Made by a program: the position numbers and the translations under genes
The notes under the pieces: generated by a model
Database searches by the model: none
The model's input: only the letters and a program-made list of their open reading frames with translations
What the model was told of the DNA's origin: nothing
In this document: piece after piece, positions 19,517 to 28,363 of the stretch
Layout of the letters: each line of letters starts with the position of its first letter
How positions within the stretch are numbered: the first letter of the stretch is position 1
Source: Roseiarcus sp963761435
Lineage (GTDB): Bacteria; Pseudomonadota; Alphaproteobacteria; Rhizobiales; Beijerinckiaceae
Length of the DNA stretch: 64,000 nucleotides
Reading direction: 5' to 3'
Assembly: GCA_963761435.1 (NCBI GenBank)
Contig: CAVXHJ010000010.1
Span: forward strand, 1,302,001-1,366,000

Positions 19517-19670
19517 GGCTCAGTGTCCTCCCTCGGCGCCGCCCTCGCCCCTCCTCCGGCAATAATGACGCCAGGGGCCGTTCGGTTCAAGTCGGGAGCT
19601 TCACCGCCCGCAGGCAAGCCGCCTTGGCCTCCATCCGTGTGGTCGCCCGCGTACCGCCCCGGCCATTGAG

Positions 19671-21269
19671 CTATTCGGCCGGCTGCTCGCTCATTTGGCC
19701 GTGACCATGCGCCTCGATCGCCGCCGGCGAGACATGGGCGAACCTGGCGAAGCAATAGAGCATGACTGCGATGCCGAGATAGCTCAGCGACACCACAGGC
19801 GATTGCCCTATGCCGAGATCCTCGGCATGGATCAGCCCGAAGAAGGTCAGGATGGAGCCCGCAAGCGCGAACGCCGCCGCCTTCTCGAGCTGGCGCTCGA
19901 TGATGAACACGGTGACCGCGCCCAGAATGATGCCGGCGAGGGTGGCGCCGCCGCCGAGCGTCTCCAGGCCCTTGTACAAGACGCCGGTATTGCCGAGCTT
20001 GTCGAAGCCGACCGTCGCCGCGTTGGTGCCGGCAGCCCCCAGCGCCCCGTCGATCATGGTTTTGCCCCAGGCCGCGATCTGCGGGATCATCGCCAGGATG
20101 ATCGCCGGCGCATGGCTGCGCGGCGTCTCCTGGAAGGCCTGCGAGCCGATCAGCATGCCGATGTAGAGCAGGATCGGCAGGATCGCGACCACCGGGATCA
20201 GGCTCGAGACCAGGGCCACAATTCCGAGCCACGTCAGCACCAGCACCATCACGCCGGTCGCGGCGGAATAGCCGATGCGTCCGCCCATCGCCTTCCAGCC
20301 GGGATGGCCGATATAGACCGCGTTGATGAACGGATTGCCGAGCAGGCAACCGATCAGGCTGATCACGCCGTCGGCTGTCAGCACCTGCGTCGTCGGGAAC
20401 GAGTCGCCGGCCGCGGCGGCGCTCTCGACGTTGTCCATCGCCTCGACGAGATCATAGATGCCGAACGGAATCGCCGTGACCAATATGATGCCGATGAACT
20501 TGAAGCCCGAGAAGACGTGGCCCACGGCGGGAATGGGAAACGAGAAGCCGAAGTGTGAAAAGGCGTCGCCGACGCTGCCGACGCTCAAGCCGCCATAGCC
20601 GAGACCGAAAATGTTCGACCCCCAGGCGATCACCGTCCCCGCCGCAATCGCGATCAGGCCGCCCGGCACGTCCTGGAAATAACGCACGCCCCCGAACCAG
20701 TTGGCGAGGATAATGGCGAAGCAGACCATGCCGATGAGCGGCGTCTCGAACACCAAGAGGCCCGGCCGCATCGAAATGAAGGTGATGGAAATGCCGGCGA
20801 GCGAACCGAGCAGCGCCGCCCGCGGCGTGATCCTTCGGATGACGGGCGCGATGAAGCCGCCGGCCATCAGGACGAAACTCTGGACGAAGACCCAGGTGAG
20901 GCCCGCCTCCCACGCCTGGATCGGATCATTCGTCCTGAGCAGGATCGGCAGCATGACCACGAACGTGACGACGAACATGTGCGGCACGCTGGTGCCCGAA
21001 GGCAGAGCGCAGACATCCGTGCGGCCCGTCTTCTGGGCCAGCCGATAGGCAAGCCAGGCGTAGTACACCGTGCTGAGGAACAGCATCAGCCCGAGGGCGG
21101 GAAGAATTCTGCCGAAGACCAGCGAGTCCGGCATCTTGAGCACGTAGCGGAGAAGTCCGGTCAGGACGAGCACGTTGACCAGGATGTTGGTGCCGAAGCC
21201 GAAGAAGGCGTTCCAGTCGCCCGGGACCCAATAGCGCTCGCGCCCTGTCGCCATCGTCGTCGTTGACAT
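19671..21269 (-). CDS. NCS2-type (AzgA/xanthine-uracil-like) permease
   Basis: The 532-residue protein has about 12-14 hydrophobic helices. Landmarks are the start WVPGDWNAFFGFGTNILVN, CALPSGTSVPHMFVV, FGIYDLVEAMDNVESAAAAG near residue 270-290 and LIGCLLGNPFINAVYIGHPG. This is the layout of NCS2 purine-like transporters of the AzgA branch. It lies 40 bases downstream of an amidohydrolase of the biuret/ureidoacrylate type on the same strand, so an N-rich heterocycle or amide (for example cyanurate, biuret or a purine product) is a plausible substrate. The exact substrate is an inference. Confidence 0.85.
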   Translation of the reverse strand: MSTTTMATGRERYWVPGDWNAFFGFGTNILVNVLVLTGLLRYVLKMPDSLVFGRILPALGLMLFLSTVYYAWLAYRLAQKTGRTDVCALPSGTSVPHMFVVTFVVMLPILLRTNDPIQAWEAGLTWVFVQSFVLMAGGFIAPVIRRITPRAALLGSLAGISITFISMRPGLLVFETPLIGMVCFAIILANWFGGVRYFQDVPGGLIAIAAGTVIAWGSNIFGLGYGGLSVGSVGDAFSHFGFSFPIPAVGHVFSGFKFIGIILVTAIPFGIYDLVEAMDNVESAAAAGDSFPTTQVLTADGVISLIGCLLGNPFINAVYIGHPGWKAMGGRIGYSAATGVMVLVLTWLGIVALVSSLIPVVAILPILLYIGMLIGSQAFQETPRSHAPAIILAMIPQIAAWGKTMIDGALGAAGTNAATVGFDKLGNTGVLYKGLETLGGGATLAGIILGAVTVFIIERQLEKAAAFALAGSILTFFGLIHAEDLGIGQSPVVSLSYLGIAVMLYCFARFAHVSPAAIEAHGHGQMSEQPAE

Positions 21270-21309
21270 CGCTTTCTCCCCTCGTTCTGAGGTTTTTCGA
21301 CCCGCCCCG

Positions 21310-21990
21310 CTACTTGAGCGCCGCCAAACCGTTGATCAGGACGTCCGAATGGGCGACCCAGCCGAAGATGCCGCCCTGAGCCTTGATCATCTTCAAGCCC
21401 ATGGCGTGGAATTCGGGAAAGTACGAACCGCAGCAATCCTCGATCACGAGGCAGTCGTAGCCGCGGTCGTTGGCCTCTCGCACTGTCGTGTTGACGCAGA
21501 CTTCGGTCGTCACGCCGGTGACGACGAGCTGCTTGATCCCTCCGTGCTGCAGAATGGAGTGCAGATCGGTGGCGTGGAACGCGCCCTTGCCGGGCTTGTC
21601 GATCACCGGTTCGCCCGGCGCGGGATAAAGCTCGGGAATGATGTCGTGGCCGGCCTCGCCGCGCACCAGAATGCGGCCCATCGGTCCGGCATCGCCGATC
21701 GTGGTCTTGCTTTTGCCCCGGATCTTCTTGGCCGGCGGCAGATCGGAGAGGTCGGGCCGATGACCCTCGCGGGTATGCATGGCGGGAAGACCGGCGGCGC
21801 GCCAGGCCGCAAGCAGCCGGCGGTTGGGTTCTATCGTCCGGCGCAATTGCGAAACATCGTTGCCCAGCATCTCGCCAAACCCGCCGGGCTCGAGAAAGTC
21901 CCGCTGCATGTCGATGATGAGGAGCGCGCAATGCTCCGGCGCGAGCGTGAAGGCGTAGGGTTCAGCTGGGAGATCCACGGTCTTGCTCAT
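21310..21990 (-). CDS. Cysteine hydrolase, isochorismatase superfamily, biuret-amidohydrolase-like
   Basis: This 226-residue protein has the catalytic triad of the cysteine-hydrolase family: Asp27 in LLIIDMQRDF, Lys132 in IDKPGKGAF and Cys165 in GVTTEVCVNTT. The Lys-Cys spacing of 33 equals that in RutB and biuret hydrolase. Blocks such as HTREGHRPDLSDLPPAK, GDAGPMGRILVRGE and DIIPELYPAPGE closely resemble rhizobial biuret amidohydrolase. It would cleave an amide bond to release ammonia. The NCS2 permease follows on the same strand 40 bases downstream, which suggests uptake and breakdown of one nitrogen compound. Confidence 0.82.
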   Translation of the reverse strand: MSKTVDLPAEPYAFTLAPEHCALLIIDMQRDFLEPGGFGEMLGNDVSQLRRTIEPNRRLLAAWRAAGLPAMHTREGHRPDLSDLPPAKKIRGKSKTTIGDAGPMGRILVRGEAGHDIIPELYPAPGEPVIDKPGKGAFHATDLHSILQHGGIKQLVVTGVTTEVCVNTTVREANDRGYDCLVIEDCCGSYFPEFHAMGLKMIKAQGGIFGWVAHSDVLINGLAALK

Positions 21991-22228
21991 GTCCCGACGC
22001 CGGCTTCTGGGAGGATAGGCCGCGCGGGGCCCGACCGTCGGGTTGCGAGCTCACGGTCTTCGCAGATCCGCGGTCGAGGCAGCAAAGATCGCGGCGATGC
22101 TCGCGCAGGTCGTCTCGGCCCCAAACTCGTTTTCCCCATCCTCGGCCCCTGCTCGCAGACCGCTGGTTGCTCGCTACGCAAGGACCGTGCCTATCGCCTC
22201 GATCGAGGGGTGCGACGGAGGAGCGTCA

Positions 22229-22423
22229 ATGACGCATTGGCGAAAGGCCCGGGACACTCCCGAAGCGGCCGCCCCCGCGCCAGTCCCGAATGCTCATCGT
22301 GTGGATTGGGCGCCGATATTATTTGCTGCGCTGCACAGGGACCGGGCGGCGCGAGGGGCGCGCTTGCGTGCGCGCGAATTCGAGGGAGCCGAACCCGGCG
22401 CCATGGGGAAGAAACGCCGTTAG
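22229..22423 (+). CDS. Possible small protein, unknown
   Basis: An ATG at 22229 is preceded by a strong GGAGGAG ribosome site six bases away and opens a 64-residue frame (MTHWRKARDTPEAAAPAPVP ... MGKKRR). There is no recognised family, no membrane segment and no neighbour in operon distance. The rest of the gap 21991-22499 has nothing else that I can support. High GC makes chance frames common, so this is a weak call based mainly on the ribosome site. Confidence 0.3.
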   Translation: MTHWRKARDTPEAAAPAPVPNAHRVDWAPILFAALHRDRAARGARLRAREFEGAEPGAMGKKRR

Positions 22424-22499
22424 GCGAGGCGCAGATTGCGACGTTCGGGCCAACCCAGCGGAGCCCGCGCTCCGCTCGCGGCGACAGCGGATCGTCTAT

Positions 22500-23342
22500 T
22501 CAGGATTCCGGACCAAAGAGGCGCAAGTGGCGCTCGGCGCGAAAGACATTGCTATAGAGGCCGTTGATCCACTCCCGTCCCCTTGAGGTCACGTTCAGGA
22601 AGCGAATGGCGCCCTCGACGTATGGCGAGACCTTGTTCCAGTAGAACTGGGGGTATTTCTCAACCAGATCGGCCGGCGATTGGAAGCCCAGCTGCCTGTT
22701 CAAACCGATTTCCTCGAATTCCTGATAGAGCGCGTTGGCTTTTTTCAGGTAATGCGGATCGCCGAGCTGGCCGATCAGGTCCGCGGCGCGAAGGAGCGAC
22801 GCCTCCTCGTGGACTGCGCCGCTCTGATCGAGGGAGTAGGGGAAACGCGTATGCTCGATGATGCTGGCGACCCGCTCGCCATCAAGTTCGTCGATCGACG
22901 CCAGGCGATTGAGCACGAACAGCTTCGAGCGCTCGACGTGATGAGGCGCGAGCGCGGCGTCGGAGCAGCCGCGCGGCAACGAGATCTTGCGGCCGGAGGA
23001 ATCGACGACATAACCGTCGTCCCCGTCGCCCTTGAGGATGCCGCGCACGTAACCGATATCGTGGAACAGGCATGCGACGATGAAGTGCGAATAGTCGTTC
23101 GGCTTCGAATCCTCGAGCAGCGCGCGGCCCTTGAAAATCTCGTGACCGGCCAGGGTGACGAGCATGGTGTGCTCGACATTGTGGTAGAGCGCGTCGCTGT
23201 TGCCGATGCATTCGAGCGCGAGCCGCGCCGCGAACGGGACGATCTCCGCCAGGCGGACATGCGAAGCCCCGAACCGATCCTTCATGTCGGCGGCCAGGTA
23301 CGAGCCCAGGGCCTCGGCCGCAAGGCCGGGTAGCGTGATCAT
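22500..23342 (-). CDS. HD-domain phosphohydrolase-like protein
   Basis: From the ATG at 23342 the protein has 280 residues, beginning MITLPGLAAEALGSYLAAD. It has an HD-superfamily pattern: YHNVEHTMLV, then VACLFHDIGYVRGILKGD with adjacent His-Asp, then APHHVERSK. The C-terminal segment (RQLGFQSPADLVEKYPQFYWNKV) recalls HD proteins of the Npun_R2479 type. It probably hydrolyses a phosphate ester or nucleotide, with an unknown substrate. The open frame continues 137 codons upstream to 23753 but that part is Arg-rich and unstructured in look, so it is excluded. Confidence 0.75.
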   Translation of the reverse strand: MITLPGLAAEALGSYLAADMKDRFGASHVRLAEIVPFAARLALECIGNSDALYHNVEHTMLVTLAGHEIFKGRALLEDSKPNDYSHFIVACLFHDIGYVRGILKGDGDDGYVVDSSGRKISLPRGCSDAALAPHHVERSKLFVLNRLASIDELDGERVASIIEHTRFPYSLDQSGAVHEEASLLRAADLIGQLGDPHYLKKANALYQEFEEIGLNRQLGFQSPADLVEKYPQFYWNKVSPYVEGAIRFLNVTSRGREWINGLYSNVFRAERHLRLFGPES

Positions 23343-23915
23343 GGGTCGAACCGGAGTACGGGCGCTCGGCGCATCGGTAACTCCCACCGGCATTCGCGGG
23401 GCTCGCGTGTCGGCGATAGGCTGGTCGCGCTGCGGTCTCGATGAATACGTCCGCATGCGCCCCCGAACCCGGTCGAGGCTACTGCGATTTCGCGTCCGCA
23501 TCAATGCGCCGCATAGCCGCCGACCTCGCTGATTTTTGCTTGTGTCAAAGGGCCCGGAACGCCGTCGATCTTCAGAGGCGGATAGGGATGCTGGAACGAC
23601 TTGATCGCCCGCGGCGTCCTGGGGCATGACGCCGTCGACCGGATATGGCGCGTCGCGTCGGCGTCGGCGTCTGCGCTCGGTAGGATGAAGCGAAGGGCTC
23701 CTATGCCATCTGAATTCCCATTGCTTTGCGATGACGCTTGCGCCCGAGTCCACGGCGTCGGGTCCTGTTCCGATCCTTTCTCGGTCACAGGGCCGTTTGT
23801 CCGTGATCGGCCCTCGGCTCGATAAGCGGAAATTCAGCGAGCCGGCCGACTTAGGGCTTGAGCGCGACTTGCTAGGCCCGCAAGCTGCAAGCTTTACCCC
23901 CGCGCCGGAGTCGCC
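23343..23915. other. Gap of about 570 bases with a peptidoglycan-binding-like remnant
   Basis: No complete gene is seen. On the minus strand 23605-23531 a short frame reads IKSFQHPYPPLKIDGVPGPL followed by TQAKI, resembling the repeat of PF01471-type peptidoglycan-binding domains (xLKxDGxxGPxT). It stops at about 23504 and has no signal peptide or partner domain. It may be the tail of a lost gene. Confidence 0.3.
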
Positions 23916-25097
23916 ATGTGGTCTCGTTTGCTTGCCCTCGCTTTGCTCCTGTCGCCCTGCCCTGCCCTGGCCGGGGTCAGGGAGAATGTCGCAGCGCTGG
24001 CCCCGTCGGGGGTGGTGCTCGTACTGGACGCCAAAGGCGAGGAGCTGGTGGCCCAGAACGTCAATTCGCCTTTTGCGCCGGCCTCAGTCGCCAAGATCGT
24101 GACCGCATGGCTGGCGCTGGAGGTCCTGGGCGCCGACTTCCGCTTTGAGACCCGCTTCTACCTCGACGGCAAACGGGTCCTCTATGTGCGCGGCGGCGGC
24201 GATCCGTTTCTGGTCTCGGAGGAATTGGCCCCGCTCGCGAAAGATCTGGTGGCGAAGATCGGGAAAGCGCCCATCGCAGGCATCGTGGTTGACGGCGACT
24301 ACTATCCTTCAGACCTTCGTATCCCGGGCATCGAGAACGACGACGAGGCTTACGATGCGCTCAACTCGGCGCTCGCGGTGAACTTCAACACTGTCTACGC
24401 CGCGCGCAGCGGCGACAAGGTGCGCTCCGCCGAGGAGCAGACCCCGATCACTCCGCTGGCGATCGCCCGCTTCCGCGCAAAGGGGCCGGATGGAGTTGGC
24501 CGCATCAGTCTTGGCCAGGACCCTGCGGTCGGCCTCAAATACGCCGGCGAGCTGATCGCGGCCTTCATCGAGCGCGCCGGCGGCCGTGTGAAGGGCCCGG
24601 TTTCAACCGGAGCCGTGCCCGAGGGCCTGAAGCCGGTCTATGTTCACCGGCAGTCGCGCTCCCTCTCGGAAATTCTCGCCGAGCTGCTCCTCGACTCGAA
24701 CAACTTCACCGCCAACCAGGTCTTCCTGGAAATTGGCGCGCACCGCCTCGGCGGGCCGGTCAGCCTCGAGAAGTCGCTCGAGGTCGCGAACCAGATGCTC
24801 GCCGCGCATGGCCTCGCTGACGCCATCCATCTCGAGGAGGGCTCCGGCATCAGCCGCAACGACCGCTTCACCGCCCCCGGCCTCGCCAAGGTGCTCGAAC
24901 TCTTCGCGCCCCACGCCGATCTCCTCCATGGCCATGACGGCGGCCTGAACAAGACCGGCACGATGGACGGGGTCCGCACCCTCGCCGGTTATGCCGACAC
25001 ATCGAGCCACGGGCGCGTCCATTTCGTGATTTCACTTCCTGGCGACAGCGGCGAATTGCGCTTCCGGGTGCTCCAGGCGATCGAGGCCGGGTTGTAG
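23916..25097 (+). CDS. dacB: D-alanyl-D-alanine carboxypeptidase/endopeptidase (PBP4, S13 family)
   Basis: The 393-residue protein has a signal peptide (MWSRLLALALLLSPCPALAG) and the three penicillin-binding motifs: SxxK at Ser57-Lys60 (APASVAKI), SNN at 261-263 (LLDSNNF) and KTG at 346-348 (NKTGTM). The long stretch between the first two motifs is the extra domain of the S13/PBP4 family. It would trim or cut peptidoglycan peptides in the periplasm. It is somewhat shorter than E. coli DacB (477). It stands as a single gene. Confidence 0.9.
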   Translation: MWSRLLALALLLSPCPALAGVRENVAALAPSGVVLVLDAKGEELVAQNVNSPFAPASVAKIVTAWLALEVLGADFRFETRFYLDGKRVLYVRGGGDPFLVSEELAPLAKDLVAKIGKAPIAGIVVDGDYYPSDLRIPGIENDDEAYDALNSALAVNFNTVYAARSGDKVRSAEEQTPITPLAIARFRAKGPDGVGRISLGQDPAVGLKYAGELIAAFIERAGGRVKGPVSTGAVPEGLKPVYVHRQSRSLSEILAELLLDSNNFTANQVFLEIGAHRLGGPVSLEKSLEVANQMLAAHGLADAIHLEEGSGISRNDRFTAPGLAKVLELFAPHADLLHGHDGGLNKTGTMDGVRTLAGYADTSSHGRVHFVISLPGDSGELRFRVLQAIEAGL

Positions 25098-25194
25098 TCA
25101 GGACCGGCGGGGATGGAACTCAACGCGGCCGGCCGGCGTTTATCCCTTGGGTTCCCGGCGCATACGCCGTTCGGGCCCTTGGAGACGCACCGAT

Positions 25195-25371
25195 ATGCCC
25201 GGAAACCTCATCTACTACGCGCTTGTCCTGATCGTCATCGCGCTCGTCGCGGCGCTGCTCGGGTTCGGCGGCTTGGCCTCGACCGCCATGGGCGGGGCCC
25301 ACCTCCTCATTTGGGTGGCGGTCGTCGTCTTGATTATCGGCGTCGTATTCGCCTTCGTGCGTCGAGTCTGA
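25195..25371 (+). CDS. DUF1328 family small membrane protein
   Basis: The 58-residue protein MPGNLIYYALVLIVIALVAA.. has two hydrophobic helices and the central GFGGLASTAMGGAHLLIW block that marks the DUF1328/YtjA family. The start at 25195 has a GGAGAC ribosome site 8 bases upstream. Members are inner-membrane peptides of unknown function, often induced by stress. Confidence 0.88.
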   Translation: MPGNLIYYALVLIVIALVAALLGFGGLASTAMGGAHLLIWVAVVVLIIGVVFAFVRRV

Positions 25372-25507
25372 TACGGCCGCCACACGCCCGCGGGCCAGCA
25401 TCTCGCCTGAGCATCCGGTTCTGCCTTTGCTCCGAGGCGCGGCTCGGCGCGCTGGCTCCGCGCATCCATGCGGGAGGAGCCGGAAATTCTCCGCTCCCCC
25501 CACCTGG

Positions 25508-26665
25508 CTATTGAGCGAGCGCTTCAACCGCGCCGGTTTTCACGTCGCTCGGCCCGGCCGGATCGCTGTTGTGGACTTTCGGAGCTTCATCGGGACGGCT
25601 GAGCCGATGGAGCAGGCGGACGTGGGCGACGATGGCCTGTCGGAGGGTCGGATATTCGACATAAACGTGGCCGAACTGCCGCGCGATCTCCCGAACGCCG
25701 ACGCTGATCGCCGGATAGAGCGTATGGGGCGCATGCGGGAACAGATGATGCTCGATCTGAAAATTCAGGCCGCCAGCGAACCAATTGACGACAGGATTGC
25801 GCGTGGCGAAATTCGCCGTCGTCCGCAGCTGATGCGCCGCCCAGTCGTCGGCGCGCGGGGCGCGTCCGAGCGCGGGAAAGGCGACGGCGTCATTGATATG
25901 GGCCAGCTGGGTAAAAAGGGCTAGCAGCAGGCCCATGACGACGTGGAAGACAACGAAGCCGGCGGCGACCACGATCAAGGGTTGGAGGCAGAGCGGCGCG
26001 ACCACGAAGGCGATCCCATAAGCGGCCTTGCTGAGCCAGAACTCGACCTGCTCAACCGCGGTCAGCGGCGGGCTGTCCTGATAGGGATTGATCCGCGAGC
26101 GGAAGTACTGAGCGAAGTCCTTGATGAAGATCCATTCGATGCTGTTGAGCCCATAAAGCAGCGGGAAATAGAGATACTGACGCCGATACTCCGGCCGCCA
26201 TGCCTGCTCGGGACAGAGTCGCAGATGGCCGCGCGTTTCGATGTCGTCGTCCCACTCGAAAACATTGGGATAGCTGTGATGGAGCACGTTGTGCTTACGA
26301 AGCCAGAAATGGCGGCCGACGCCTAGCGACGCACAGCAGAGCCTGGCGATCAAAAGGTTGAGGCGCCGGTCGCCACAGAACGAGCCATGATTTGCGTCAT
26401 GGAAGACGTTGAAGGCGAGAGCCGCCGCCGCGAAAGCCAACGAGACGCTGGCAGCGAGATAAGCGGCCATCCCGGGAGACGCCAGAAGCGCCACATACGA
26501 GCCGATGAACCAGCAGGCGATCAGGACGGCCTTGCGCCACAATGGGCCGGCGCCGTCGGGAGCTTCGCGAAGTTGCTGCGCCCCGCCTCGGAGAACCGCG
26601 CGAGCGAAAGTCTCATCCGGCGCCCCGCCTTTGCGCCCTTCGACCAGATTGTCCGCTTCGCTCAA
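25508..26665 (-). CDS. Membrane fatty-acid desaturase (linoleoyl-CoA/front-end-like)
   Basis: The 385-residue protein has the three histidine boxes of membrane di-iron desaturases: HDANH at 89-93, HNVLHH at 125-130 and QIEHH at 303-307. The Gln in the third box is typical of front-end (delta-5/6) and DesA3-like enzymes. Hydrophobic pairs lie at about 45-85 and 215-255. No cytochrome b5 domain is fused. It would introduce a double bond in a lipid or acyl-CoA chain using O2. It is divergent from the Baeyer-Villiger-like gene across 174 bases, and I place it at the edge of the lipid cluster. Confidence 0.9.
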   Translation of the reverse strand: MSEADNLVEGRKGGAPDETFARAVLRGGAQQLREAPDGAGPLWRKAVLIACWFIGSYVALLASPGMAAYLAASVSLAFAAAALAFNVFHDANHGSFCGDRRLNLLIARLCCASLGVGRHFWLRKHNVLHHSYPNVFEWDDDIETRGHLRLCPEQAWRPEYRRQYLYFPLLYGLNSIEWIFIKDFAQYFRSRINPYQDSPPLTAVEQVEFWLSKAAYGIAFVVAPLCLQPLIVVAAGFVVFHVVMGLLLALFTQLAHINDAVAFPALGRAPRADDWAAHQLRTTANFATRNPVVNWFAGGLNFQIEHHLFPHAPHTLYPAISVGVREIARQFGHVYVEYPTLRQAIVAHVRLLHRLSRPDEAPKVHNSDPAGPSDVKTGAVEALAQ

Positions 26666-26839
26666 GCCAGCCCCCGCACGCCAGCTCCTCCAGCCCCTTC
26701 GAAATCCGGCCCAGCCCGCGGTCGTCGACGGCGAAGATCACCAGCGCCGCCTACGATGACGAGCCGGCGCACAACCGTTAGCCTAGGCGCGCGGCGATGG
26801 GTGCGCAACCCAAAATCGGACTTCTGGATCGGCGGACTG

Positions 26840-28363
26840 ATGAGCAGCGCAATCGACACTTTCGTCGACTTCGAGATCGGGATCGTCGGCGCCGGATTCG
26901 CGGGCGTTCTTGCAGCCATCGAGCTCAGACGCTCCGGCCGCAGCTCGTTTGCCATATTCGAGCGCGCCTCGCGCGCGGGCGGGGTATGGCGGGAGAACAA
27001 CTATCCCGGCTGCGCCTGCGACGTTCAAAGCCCTCTCTACTGCCTCGCGACGCGGCCGAACCCGGATTGGGCCGCCAACTATGCCGGCCAGCCGGAGATC
27101 CTGGCCTATCTGGAGCGCGCAATACGGCAGGAAGGCCTCGACCGGCATATCCGCTTCGACAGCGATATTCGCGAGGCGCGGTTCGACGGGGCCCAGGGGT
27201 CGTGGAGCCTGACGGATCAGCGCGGCGAAGCGAAACGGGTGCGGGTTCTCATCCTGGCTATCGGGTCGCACAGCCGGCCGCTCACGCCGGACTTTCCCGG
27301 CATGGAACAGTTCGGGGGCGCCGTTTTTCACTCCGCCGCCTGGGACAGCAGCGTCTCGCTCGCGCAGAAGCGCGTCGCGGTGATCGGCGCGGGAGCGAGC
27401 GCCGTCCAGATCATCCCGAACGTCGCGCCGATCGTTGGACGGCTTAGCGTGCTCCAGCGCACCCCGGCGTGGGTCGTGCCGCGCGGCCACCGTGCGGTTC
27501 CGCCGTGGAAACGGCGCCTGTTCCGACGAGCGCCGGCTACGCAGCGGCTGGTCCGGATGCGACTCTACTGGACGCTCGAGGCTGCCGGCCTCGCCGTGCT
27601 CGGCAACCGCATTTTCGCGTCGATTCTGACCGGTATGGCCGAGCGCAACATCGCGAGGTCCATCCGAGACGCTGATCTGCGCCGGCGCCTCACCCCGAAC
27701 TATAAGATCGGCTGCAAGCGCATCTTGGTGTCGGACGACTACTACCCGGCGTTCACCCGCGACAATGTCGAGTTGATCACCGACCCCATTGCCGGCTTCG
27801 CGGCGTCGGGGCTTGTCACCACGAGCGGCCGGGAGATCCCGCTCGATGTCGCAATTCTGGCCACAGGGTTCCGTGTCGCCGATCCCCAGGGCCTGCCGCG
27901 AATTGTCGGACTGCGCGGGCAGACGCTGTCGGAGCTGTGGATGGATAAAGGAATGCAGGGCTACCTCGGCGTGCATGTCAGCGGCTTTCCCCACCTGGCG
28001 ATCCTGATGGGGCCAAATTCCGGGCCGCCAAGCTCCTCCGCCATTCACGTGATGGAGTCACAGATGGGCTATATCCTGCGCTACCTCGATGAGGTCGATC
28101 GGCAGCCGAAGGGGTCAGCGCTCGACGTCCGCCCGGACCGGCAACGCGCCTACAACGAGTGGCTTCAGCGGCGGCTGAAGACCACCGCGTGGAATTCCGG
28201 CTGTCGGAGCTGGTACCTGGACCGCGCCGGGCGGAACACGACCATGTATCCCGGTTTGACCTTCGCCTATCGCCGCCGCATGGCGAATCTCGATCCGGCG
28301 GATTACCTGACGGCGCCAGCCAGCGGAAGCGTCTCGCCTATTTGTGAGCCAGCGCCGGCGTGA
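26840..28363 (+). CDS. Flavin monooxygenase, Baeyer-Villiger type
   Basis: From the ATG at 26840 the protein has 507 residues. It carries the FAD motif IVGAGFAGVLAA near residue 14, the BVMO fingerprint FGGAVFHSAAWD (FxGxxxHxxxW/D pattern) near 157 and the NADPH motif VIGAGASAVQI near 177. Such enzymes insert oxygen next to a ketone or oxidise heteroatoms. The open frame reaches back to 26387 but that part overlaps the divergent desaturase and is low-complexity. Its 3' end overlaps the converging radical SAM gene by 26 bases, which suggests long-standing linkage to the cluster. Confidence 0.88.
   Translation: MSSAIDTFVDFEIGIVGAGFAGVLAAIELRRSGRSSFAIFERASRAGGVWRENNYPGCACDVQSPLYCLATRPNPDWAANYAGQPEILAYLERAIRQEGLDRHIRFDSDIREARFDGAQGSWSLTDQRGEAKRVRVLILAIGSHSRPLTPDFPGMEQFGGAVFHSAAWDSSVSLAQKRVAVIGAGASAVQIIPNVAPIVGRLSVLQRTPAWVVPRGHRAVPPWKRRLFRRAPATQRLVRMRLYWTLEAAGLAVLGNRIFASILTGMAERNIARSIRDADLRRRLTPNYKIGCKRILVSDDYYPAFTRDNVELITDPIAGFAASGLVTTSGREIPLDVAILATGFRVADPQGLPRIVGLRGQTLSELWMDKGMQGYLGVHVSGFPHLAILMGPNSGPPSSSAIHVMESQMGYILRYLDEVDRQPKGSALDVRPDRQRAYNEWLQRRLKTTAWNSGCRSWYLDRAGRNTTMYPGLTFAYRRRMANLDPADYLTAPASGSVSPICEPAPA

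Noticed and set aside
22500..23753. 417-residue version of the HD protein
   Set aside because: The first 137 residues are Arg-rich with no domain and overlap a different remnant; the ATG at 23342 fits the domain start.
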